Shown: positions 1 through 7,265 of the stretch, piece after piece
How the letters are laid out: the number at the start of each line of letters is the position of its first letter
Numbering within the stretch: the stretch's first letter is position 1
Position numbers and translations under genes: made by a program
Source: Symbiodinium natans
Taxonomy: Eukaryota > Sar > Dinophyceae > Suessiales > Symbiodiniaceae
Direction of reading: 5' to 3'
NCBI GenBank assembly: GCA_905221605.1
Contig: CAJNDS010000409.1
Span: 1-55,000 of the forward strand
Length of the DNA stretch: 55,000 bases
Notes under the pieces: generated by a model
The model's input: the letters and a program-made list of their open reading frames with translations, nothing else
Told to the model about the DNA's origin: nothing
Databases searched by the model: none

Positions 1-46
1 CCCCCCCCCTCACCACCGCCACCGCGTGACCCTTGCGCGCCCGCAG

Positions 47-83
47 CCTCCCCTTCCGACGCCCACCGCGGCTGGAACCGAGG
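47..83 (+). CDS. possible small exon at left edge
   Basis: A 37-bp GC-rich island lies between a pyrimidine-rich stretch ending in CCCGCAG and a GTAACA donor-like site. All three frames are open, so the reading frame is not fixed. One frame reads SPSDAHRGWNR. It may belong to the + strand gene that continues to the right, but no phase link was found. Confidence 0.2.
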
Positions 84-279
84 GTAACATCGGCGCCGAT
101 TGTTTGGTTGGGCAGAATGAATAGTCTGGGTAGATGCGGGCCTACTTACATAGGCATCATGAGAGGGTCATCTAGGTAGTTGTTGCTTCAATAGCGCGAA
201 CCTTGAATTTGGGGTTCAGGCTTCAGGAGTTTCAGAATTTTGTTTAGGTTAAAGTTTTTTTTTGTCGGGTCTTTGTCAG

Positions 280-401
280 TTGTGCGGGCGGAAGACACCT
301 GGGACGAGGGCCTCGAATTCAGAAGCCTTGGATTTCGACCCCGAAGCCCGAGCCTCTTTGCATATCCGGCCTACGCCAAGAGCCCTTTCATAGCAGTAGA
401 G
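280..401 (+). CDS. exon-like island, unknown protein
   Basis: A 122-bp stretch is preceded by CTTTGTCAG and followed by a near-perfect donor, GAG|GTAAGC. In the frame ending at GAG it gives 40 codons beginning VRAEDTWDEGLEF and ending AYAKSPFIAVE, without a stop. The other frames are nearly open too. I do not recognise the protein. It may be an upstream exon of the carotenoid oxygenase gene or of a different gene. Confidence 0.35.
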
Positions 402-554
402 GTAAGCTTTAACCTTTTTGGGTTAATATCATCCCCTTATAGTCCCAAAGGTTAACCTTTAGTTCCCCCAGGTTACTGGACAACTAAGCTTTGTATTCCA
501 CACCTTAAACCACGACTTGTCCACATAGCACCCTCGAAGTTGTGAAGTTGGCTT

Positions 555-905
555 TGCATACAGGGGTTTAGGGTTTCGGGTTTAGGGTTTAGGGTTTAGG
601 GTTTAGGGTTTAGGGTTTAGGGTTTGTTTTTGTTTCAAGTTTTGTTTAGATCTAGGGGTTGCCGTCACGAAATCCCAGATACAAAGCACCTCTTAAAACC
701 CTCAGTCATGATCGGGTCCTCAAAAGGGAAGGTTCGAAGTTTTGGGGTGCTAAACCCCTAAACCCCTAAACCCCTAAACCCCGAATCCCCTAATCCCCTA
801 AGCCCCTAAACCCCCTAAACACCCAAACCCCTAAACCCCCAAACCCCCAAACCATAAACCCTGAACCCTAAACCCTAAACCCAAAACCCTAAACCCTAAA
901 CCCTA
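555..905. repeat. telomere-type arrays, opposed orientation
   Basis: TTTAGGG units run on the + strand at about 566-627, then CCCCTAAA and CCCTAAA units at about 748-905. A unique spacer with no clear coding sense lies between them. The two arrays point towards each other. Confidence 0.9.
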
Positions 906-908
906 AAC

Positions 909-990
909 ATGTCCGAGACCCGGAGCGGCCTGGACGACAAAGCCGGCCCGCTGCAGGGGCTGGTGAAGGCGGGCTCCGGCCGACTCACCT
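909..990 (+). CDS. exon-like island starting with ATG
   Basis: Directly after a CCCTAAA array comes ATG, then about 27 codons beginning MSETRSGLDDKAGPLQ with almost every third position G or C, until a TTTAGGG array begins. Codon use this biased suggests real coding DNA. No donor site is obvious; CTGCAG inside could be an acceptor. The reverse strand shows a GTGAGT, so a minus-strand exon is an alternative. The protein is not recognised. Confidence 0.35.
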
Positions 991-999
991 TAGCCCATA

Positions 1000-1312
1000 G
1001 GGTTTAGGGTTTAGGTTTAGGGTTTAGGTTTGGGGTTTAGGGTTTAGGGTTTGGGGTTTAGGGTTTAGGGTTTGGGGTTTAGGGTTGGGGGTTTAAGGGA
1101 TTTAAGGGTTTAGGGGTTTAGGGGTTTAGGGGTTTAGGGGTTTACGGGTTTACGGGTTTAGGGGTTTAGGGGTTTAGGGGTCTCGGGGTTACGGGGTTTA
1201 GGGGTTTAGGGGTTTAGGGGTTTAGGGTTTAGGGGTTTAGGGGTTTAGGGGTTTAGGGGTTTAGGGGTTTAGGGGTTTAGGGGTTTAGAGTTTAGGGTTT
1301 ATTGATAAATCA
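1000..1312 (+). repeat. TTTAGGG/TTTAGGGG array
   Basis: The array begins with 7-bp TTTAGGG units and changes to 8-bp TTTAGGGG units, with single-base variants such as TTTACGGG. Confidence 0.9.
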
Positions 1313-1410
1313 AGCTTGGCATGTTCCCCCTCATACTGAGAGCCCTTCATAGGGAAGATAGTACCTGTATTATAATCTATAGTCCCTATTAAGAGGAACA
1401 TCCCAACGTA
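1313..1410. mobile_element. hairpin element family A, copy 1
   Basis: The ends are inverted copies: TTGGCATGTTCCCCCT on the left and AGAGGAACATCCCAA on the right. The same ends occur at 19214-19312, and one end near 42742. No coding capacity. This is a MITE-like non-autonomous element. Confidence 0.6.
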
Positions 1411-1540
1411 AACCTCTTAAACTCCTGAAGTCTGTTAAAGCCTCCCAAACCCTTGAACCCTAAATCTTTGTCAACTCCCCCAACCCCCAATCCTGGAGTG
1501 CTTTGGCCAGGTTGGTAGGGCTTTGTTTTGTTTATTATGG

Positions 1541-1863
1541 GTTTAGGGTTTAGGGTTTAGGGTTTAGGGTTTAGGGTTTAGGGTTTAGGGTTTAGGGTTT
1601 AGGGGTTTAGGCTTTAGTTCGCCTCTGGACCCCAAAGCCTTCAGCACCGGACCCCAAAGCAATCACAAGAAACACACTCTGCGCCCATTGTCGGTGAAGG
1701 CTCGAAAGCTCAACCCTAAACCCTAAACCCTAAACCCTAAACCCTAAACCCTAAACCCTAAACCCTAAACCTTAAACCCTAAACCCCAAACCCTAAACCC
1801 TGTACCCTGCACCCTAAACCCTAAAACCTAAACCCCTACTCCCTACTCCCCTAAACCCTAAAC
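1541..1863. repeat. TTTAGGG array, spacer, CCCTAAA array
   Basis: TTTAGGG units lie at 1541-1606 and CCCTAAA units at 1712-1863. The 100-bp spacer between them is open in the frame PLDPKAFSTGPQ but has no clear splice borders; it is a weak exon candidate. Confidence 0.85.
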
Positions 1864-1891
1864 CCCTTTTCGAGAGCCCTGTTCGGCCCAG

Positions 1892-1921
1892 GTTGATGTG
1901 CAGGACCTCGCCAAGGAGGAC
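1892..1921 (+). CDS. possible 30-bp microexon
   Basis: GTTCGGCCCAG precedes ten codons reading VDVQDLAKED, followed by a GTGTGG donor. It is phase 0 on both sides. Short, so the support rests on the splice borders and codon bias. Confidence 0.35.
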
Positions 1922-1979
1922 GTGTGGTTGCCATTGCCCCAAAGGGAGCTTTTGGCTTGAAGTTCTGATTGGGGTTGAG

Positions 1980-2086
1980 GGTTGAGGGTTAGGGTTTAGG
2001 GTTTAGGGTTTAGGGTTTAGGGTTTAGGGTTTAGGGTTTAGGGTTTAGGGTTTAGGGTTTAGGGTTTAGGGTTTAGGGTTTAGGGT
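1980..2086 (+). repeat. TTTAGGG array
   Basis: About 14 near-perfect TTTAGGG units, ending just before the next unique island. Confidence 0.95.
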
Positions 2087-2090
2087 ACAG

Positions 2091-2255
2091 GTCAGCTTGG
2101 AAAAGAAGGCTGTGCGCATATTAGGTGTTCGTGGAGAGCTTGCAATACATTCCCGCACGACCGGTCACCTTCCGACCTCTCTCAGACGCCATGTGGACCG
2201 ATTAGACATGGTCATTTTTGTCAATGGTTTACCTTTTCTGCATAAATGGGTGTTC
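2091..2255 (+). CDS. exon-like island, FVNGLP motif
   Basis: After ACAG comes an open frame of about 55 codons beginning VSLEKKAVRILG and containing RLDMVIFVNGLPF, before the sequence dissolves into CCCAAAA repeats. The string D-x-V-x-FVNGLP resembles a motif in the N-terminal nuclease part of type I restriction R subunits. The following catalytic E-x-K is not seen. Chance similarity or a decayed transferred fragment are both possible. Confidence 0.3.
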
Positions 2256-2833
2256 AACCAGAACCCAAAACCCCAAAAAACAAAACCCCAACACCCCCAC
2301 AACGCCCAAAACCCCCAAAACCCCAAAACTCCCCAGCCCAAAAACCCCAAAACCCAAAACTCCCCAAAACCCCACGCACAAAACCCCCAAAACCCCAAAA
2401 TCCCAAAGCCGCAAAGCCCCAGGACCCAAAACTCCCTCCCTCCCAAACCCCATAAAACCCAAAACCCAAAACCCTAAACCTCAAGACTAAGGGCTTCCCT
2501 AAACCCTAGCCCTGAACCCTAAACCCTAAACCCTAAACCCTAAACCCTAAACCCTAAACCCTAAACCCTAAACCCTAAACCCTAAACCCCAAACCCTAAA
2601 CCCCTTAGTTTACTGGCATCTGGCCTCCCAGGCCAGAGCCCCACGAATTCCTTGGTGAGGTGGGGCCTCCGAGTTTTCTTGGGGCGGTTTAGGGTTGAGG
2701 TAAACCCTAAACCCTAAACCCTAAACCCTAAACCCTAAACCCTAAACCCTAAACCCTAAACCCTAAACCTTAAACTCTAAACCCCAAACCCTGAACCCTA
2801 AACCCTAAACCCTGAACCCTAAACCCTAAACCG
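2256..2833. repeat. CCCAAAA/CCCCAAAA and CCCTAAA arrays
   Basis: 2256-2470 is an irregular C-rich array of CCCCAAAA-like units; the apparent ORFs on both strands here are translations of that repeat. Regular CCCTAAA units follow at 2512-2608 and 2701-2833. Confidence 0.85.
2632..2654 (+). CDS. possible 23-bp microexon
   Basis: The acceptor TGGCCTCCCAG and the donor GTGAGG bound 23 bp between two CCCTAAA arrays. The splice borders are good, but the piece is too short to name. One frame gives EPHEFL. Confidence 0.3.
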
Positions 2834-2857
2834 TTGGTCAGGGCTTTTGGGCCTTAG

Positions 2858-2886
2858 GGTCGGTTCTATGCCGAAGGATTCAGCAG
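2858..2886 (+). CDS. possible microexon
   Basis: GCCTTAG precedes 29 bp reading GRFYAEGFS plus two bases, followed by GTCTTG. Aromatic-rich coding sense suits a beta-propeller enzyme such as the carotenoid oxygenase called downstream, but this is only a guess. Confidence 0.3.
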
Positions 2887-2929
2887 GTCTTGTTGGAGGG
2901 GTTGAGGGCAATTGCGGCAGGGAGTTAGG

Positions 2930-3025
2930 GTTCAGGGTTTGGGGTTTAGGGTTTAGGGTTAGGGTTTAGGGTTTAGGGTTTGGGGTTTAGGGTTTAGGGT
3001 TTAGGGTTTGGAGTCAGGGTTTAGG
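2930..3025 (+). repeat. TTTAGGG array
   Basis: TTTAGGG with a few TTTGGGG and TTAGGG variants. Confidence 0.9.
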
Positions 3026-3164
3026 GCTCCTTAAGCTTACTCCCTTATTTAACCCCAAGTAGTGAGGAGTATGAGGGAACCTTGGGTTCCATACCCCCCT
3101 TGAACCCACCTTTAGAACCCTATAGATCTATTAGGCCCTCAGGCTTTAGGTTTTCCTAAACTTA

Positions 3165-3305
3165 AGGGGCATGAGGAGGGACCCATAGAAGGGACCCTGA
3201 ATCTTGTGCTTGTGTAGTCCCTATATACCTAAGTAGCCCTATAAATAATCCCCAAATAAGCCCTAAGGCCCCTTGTAAGGGCCCCTCCTTTAGTCCCTTG
3301 AGTCA
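3165..3305. mobile_element. hairpin element family E, copy 1
   Basis: The left part GGAGGGACCCATAGAAGGGA and the right part AAGGGCCCCTCCTTTAGTCC are shared with 28672-28890, as is the internal TAGTCCCTATATACCT. The ends are inverted (GGAGGGACC / GGCCCCTCC). Non-coding. Confidence 0.5.
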
Positions 3306-3419
3306 GGCGCGGGCAGGTTCCATGGATAACGTCTAGGAGTTTTCGCCTTCATGTAGTTCGGGCCCTAGACCCCTAAAGCCGAGACACTAAGCCCACCAGT
3401 TGAAGCGGCAGCATTTAAG

Positions 3420-3660
3420 GTTTAGGGTTTAGGGTTCAGGGCTCAGGGTTCAGGGTTTAGGGTTTAGGGCTTAAGGTTTGTGTGGCTGTGAGTGTCCTGG
3501 CACGACAGTGTGCAGGCAGTCCTACCTACCCTGCTCCGAAGCAAGTCGCGGAGGGACGCCTAGAAGGGACCCTTAATCTTATTCCCCTTTATACCCCTAT
3601 AGGGTTTAGGGTTTAGGGTTTAGGGTTTAGGGTTTAGGGTTTAGGGTTTAGGGTCTAGGT
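3420..3660 (+). repeat. TTTAGGG arrays around a broken family E copy
   Basis: TTTAGGG units lie at 3420-3470 and 3601-3655. Between and after them are pieces of hairpin family E (GGAGGGACGCCTAGAAGGGA at 3551, then TATATGCCTAAGTAGCCC at about 3708). An array of telomere repeats thus sits inside the element. A GTGTGCAG acceptor at about 3515 precedes a weak exon candidate (AVLPTLLRSKSRRDA). Confidence 0.65.
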
Positions 3661-3799
3661 TATGTGCCTTATAGAACCCCCCATAAAAAGGCCTCATATA
3701 TAGCCCTTATATGCCTAAGTAGCCCAAAAAAGACTAAATGTCGACCAGGATCCGCCACAAGTTTGCAAGCCCAAGTCCATGGCCGCACGCCTAGACCCT

Positions 3800-4167
3800 C
3801 AAGCCCTAAGCCCTAAACCCTAAACCCTAAACCCTAAACCCTAAACCCTAAACCCTAAACCCTAAACCCTAAACCCTAAACCCTAAACCCTAAACCCTTG
3901 AAACCCTAGAACTCCAAAGCCCTACAAGCCCTAAACCCCACATCCCGCGAAGCCCTAGAATTTCCGGAAATAAAACCCCCAAGCCCTAGAACCCTAAACC
4001 CTAAGCCCTAAAACCCTCAAACCCTACAACCCTTTGAGCCCGAAAAACCCAAACCCTAAACAATCCTAAACCCTACAACAGTTTAACCCTAAACCCCAAA
4101 GCCCTTGAACCCTAAACCCGAAACCCTAAACCCTAAACCCTAAACCCTAAACCCTAAACCCTAAACC
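3800..4167 (-). repeat. CCCTAAA array at the LINE 3' boundary
   Basis: Regular CCCTAAA at 3811-3897 and 4110-4167, with degenerate units between. Seen from the minus strand this is TTTAGGG running on from the 3' end of the retrotransposon. Confidence 0.9.
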
Positions 4168-4397
4168 TTTAACTGGGTAAGAGGGAGGCAAGGGCCAGCA
4201 AGAAGCAGCACCTCACCTCAGAATGAAGTCCCATCAATGTCTGAGTCTTCTAAGCCACCTGAACAGGCGCTGTCGTTCCTGTGTCGACAGGCTATGGTGC
4301 TCGCTGCACACTTCCTGCGGTGGGGTGAATACTGGGCCTGTGTACTCTGTACAAGAGGCCAGCAGAGGGGAAACTCCGCCATCATGTAGAACCTCAC
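4168..4397 (-). other. LINE 3' untranslated region
   Basis: About 230 bp follow the ORF2 stop codon and end at the CCCTAAA array. No poly(A) run and no microsatellite tail are present. Short + strand frames here are shadows. Confidence 0.6.
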
Positions 4398-7265
4398 TTA
4401 GGAGATCCCAAACACCATCAAGCTGTCCAAGAACCGGTCTTTGCTGGAGTCCATGCCGAGGCGCTTTTGCACGCCTGCAGTTCGTAAGCTGTATACCTTC
4501 CGTCTGCGGTCAGGTAACAGCCGACAACCACTAACAGTCTCCAGGGAACGAGCTGCCGTAAGGATCGCCGCCGTCCACTCCCGTAGTGGGACCAGCATGG
4601 GCATGTCAGTGTGTCGTGCGTCCAAGTACTCACCAGCGTGTTCCGGGCGAGGGTCACGAGCTGGTGGGCAAACGCCTGTAGAGGCGACAAAGTGCACCAG
4701 CAACTCAACGTTGGTAACGCCATTGCACACGCCCTTGTGGGCACCAGGCAACTCCCATCGTAGTCGCCGTAGCCATTGCCACAAAGGGAAGGTAAACCAT
4801 GGAGGCCACGGACAGGCGACCAGCCAATCGTTCTGCAGCGTCTTCGTGGTCCAGAGGTAGCCTGGCTTGGGGTCAAGCTCCCGCCAAGCTTCCGCCGGCG
4901 AAGTGGCCTCGTCCAGGTTCTTCCTAAGGACCGGCTCCAAGGAAACTGCAGTGTCACCTTTAGCTCGCAACAGTCGGCTCGCCTCTGCCGACACCGCCAG
5001 CATGTAACGGGCCGCTACAAGCATGCAGTCGCGCTGCGTCGTAGTGAACTCAAAGACCTGATCAACGATCTCCGTGACGATGCTCAGGTCCGCCTTGACC
5101 GCCTCCTTAGCGGCAGTATCCGCGTAGTCATTGCCCAATGCCATTAGTAGGTCTCGGCCAGCGAGGCAAGTCATGTCCTGATGTGAAGCGACCTTGGTAA
5201 GCTTGAAGTAAGGGCGCCAACAGGCCTGCATTTCCTTCGCCAGTTCAGGAAAAGAACCCAAAGCACCCTGAACCACAACGTGCGCATTCCTAAGAGCAAC
5301 CTTGCTGTCAGAAACGATCTCAACATCATCATGGGGGCACTGCGCTGCGAAACGGCAAGCCTGGAGGATGGCATATGCCTCCGCCTTATTTATCCCTTGG
5401 GACCCTGGTGTCAGGCCTTGGCACACCACACAGAAGAGGTTGCTGTGGCATCCTGTGGCTCGCCATCTCTCAAATTCCTCGAGCACCAACTCAACGTCGG
5501 TAGTTAGGGCCATGACGACAGCGAAACCTGAGTGCGATGCAACCGGAACTGTGGGATGGCGGCAGCTGCCATCTGTGAAGAGCAGCAGGCGCGGAATGTG
5601 ACGCGCAAGTTCCTGAGCAGCCTTGTTGCTAGCCGCAGGCATGCGACGCTGTGCGAAAATCAGGTTTGTGACTAATGCACCTTCTGCTCGGACCGCATAC
5701 AGTCCATGCAACCAATGAGGCCAGCGGTCAAGGCAGTACTGCATCAAACCGGCCCAATCCTTATACACATGCTCAAGTGCGGAACATGTCAACAGGCGAT
5801 GTTCCTTCGTGTCCTTTGCGCCACACAGGGGACACATATCGGGGACGGCGGGCTCCCACTTATGTTTGGCGGCCCCAGAGCTATATGCACCGCACACGTA
5901 GCGAGCCAACACCAGTGCCTCCGCATCCCCAACCTGGCGGAGGATGCGGGCGGTCTCTTGACCCCAAGGCGTTCCTACACCCTGTAAGCCGTTCCTATGG
6001 GCAACGGTGCGCTCCACATGGCACTCCCAGGCACTCGTGAGGAAGCTGCGAACGTCTTTTGCACTGGCAGTTTGCAGCTGCAGACAAACATTGTCCGGGC
6101 CCTTCACTCGGGCATCAAGGTCCATCTTCAGTCCCAGGAAGTGAAGCGACTTTAACAAGGCCGTAGCAGGGCCCACTGTAACGCGAGGGACCTCGTGGAA
6201 GTCAGACATGACTGCCAACATGGATGCAGCCGTATGGGGCGCATGGTGTATGAAGCGGCGCAGTTGCAAGACCTGCTTCTCAATGGCAAAGAGATGTGGG
6301 TCCTGAAGTGAGGCATGGAGGCATGTGAGCGCCAAGTGGGGGCTTGCGACTTGCGAAGGGCCCAGCAAGGCCCTCGTGGCTGCGGCACGCAGCCGGGACG
6401 CGTCCTGCACACTCAAGGAGGCACCCTCAAGTCCATACAAGCAGCTGGGCCAAACCCCTTTTTGTATCAGCTGCGCCTTCTCCAGAATAGGACGTGGCAC
6501 CTTTTCCAATTTCCGGAGTCTTTCAAGCCCCAGCTCGACTTTGCCCTTGCGGACAATTGCATGCTGGGAGGCATCGAACTGGAAAGCAGCCCCAAGCTCC
6601 CTGACCGTTCGCGCAACCGGCAGTTGCACTTCAGGCGGCAACACGTCAGCGAGCCCTGTCCGGAGCCACTGACGGCCACTTGGAGTTGTAGCCCAGCTGT
6701 AGGACTTAGTCCAGTCCACAGGGAGTTTGAGACTTTGAAGGAAACGGAGGAGGTATGAGGTGGCATGCTTCAACGTTGGGAGCGCCGGCGCCTGCCAACT
6801 CCAATTGTCAACGTACGTGCCGAACTCAGCAGAAGACGGTTGAATGAAGTTGTGAGCCCAATAGCACACGGCAGCCATGGCGGCGACCGACACTGGGTCG
6901 CCCTCCGGCGCACCGTTATAGGCCTTTATGCCAGCAGGGCACACCGACCCGAGGAAAACAGGACGCCTAACAACCTTGCGCAAACCCTGCAACCAAAAGT
7001 CAACGAGGTCACCAGGCATGCCTGCTCGTGTCATCAGGACACGCAAGGGAGGCCATGGCAGCTGGTTAAAGCATTTTACTATGTCAACCCCAACCCCGTA
7101 AAGCGTCTCCTTTTGCAGCAGGGCGCATTCAATGGCATGCTGCTGTCGCCCCGCCAGATCACTGGCAGCCCTGCCTGGTAGACTCCCCATGACTGCCGGT
7201 GGAAAGGTGTTTCCCCACGTGTGCAGCACCTGGTTCACAAGAACTGAACCCCAAAGACGATACAA
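4398..7265 (-). CDS. LINE ORF2, second part: reverse transcriptase and RNase H
   Basis: The 955-codon frame continues ORF2 after a frameshift, so its first ATG is not a true start. It copies element RNA into DNA at the nicked target. Visible blocks: RT motif A VGVDIVKCFNQLPW (Asp about residue 61), motif B GAPEGDPVS (about 118-126), motif C YVDN (151-154), where YxDD is usual. Then a zinc knuckle CPLCGAKDTKEHRLLTC (478-494), and a ribonuclease H domain with FTDGSC (Asp 565), NKAEAYA (Glu 629), IVSDSK (Asp 653) and GNDYADTAAK (Asp 713/716). All four RNase H acidic residues appear present. Downstream come about 230 residues that I do not recognise. Confidence 0.85.
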   Translation of the reverse strand: MYRLWGSVLVNQVLHTWGNTFPPAVMGSLPGRAASDLAGRQQHAIECALLQKETLYGVGVDIVKCFNQLPWPPLRVLMTRAGMPGDLVDFWLQGLRKVVRRPVFLGSVCPAGIKAYNGAPEGDPVSVAAMAAVCYWAHNFIQPSSAEFGTYVDNWSWQAPALPTLKHATSYLLRFLQSLKLPVDWTKSYSWATTPSGRQWLRTGLADVLPPEVQLPVARTVRELGAAFQFDASQHAIVRKGKVELGLERLRKLEKVPRPILEKAQLIQKGVWPSCLYGLEGASLSVQDASRLRAAATRALLGPSQVASPHLALTCLHASLQDPHLFAIEKQVLQLRRFIHHAPHTAASMLAVMSDFHEVPRVTVGPATALLKSLHFLGLKMDLDARVKGPDNVCLQLQTASAKDVRSFLTSAWECHVERTVAHRNGLQGVGTPWGQETARILRQVGDAEALVLARYVCGAYSSGAAKHKWEPAVPDMCPLCGAKDTKEHRLLTCSALEHVYKDWAGLMQYCLDRWPHWLHGLYAVRAEGALVTNLIFAQRRMPAASNKAAQELARHIPRLLLFTDGSCRHPTVPVASHSGFAVVMALTTDVELVLEEFERWRATGCHSNLFCVVCQGLTPGSQGINKAEAYAILQACRFAAQCPHDDVEIVSDSKVALRNAHVVVQGALGSFPELAKEMQACWRPYFKLTKVASHQDMTCLAGRDLLMALGNDYADTAAKEAVKADLSIVTEIVDQVFEFTTTQRDCMLVAARYMLAVSAEASRLLRAKGDTAVSLEPVLRKNLDEATSPAEAWRELDPKPGYLWTTKTLQNDWLVACPWPPWFTFPLWQWLRRLRWELPGAHKGVCNGVTNVELLVHFVASTGVCPPARDPRPEHAGEYLDARHTDMPMLVPLREWTAAILTAARSLETVSGCRLLPDRRRKVYSLRTAGVQKRLGMDSSKDRFLDSLMVFGIS

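Noticed and set aside
2165-2490. Six overlapping ORFs on both strands
   Set aside because: All are translations of CCCCAAAA/CCCAAAA repeats (Pro/Asn/Thr or Gly/Phe-rich), not genes.
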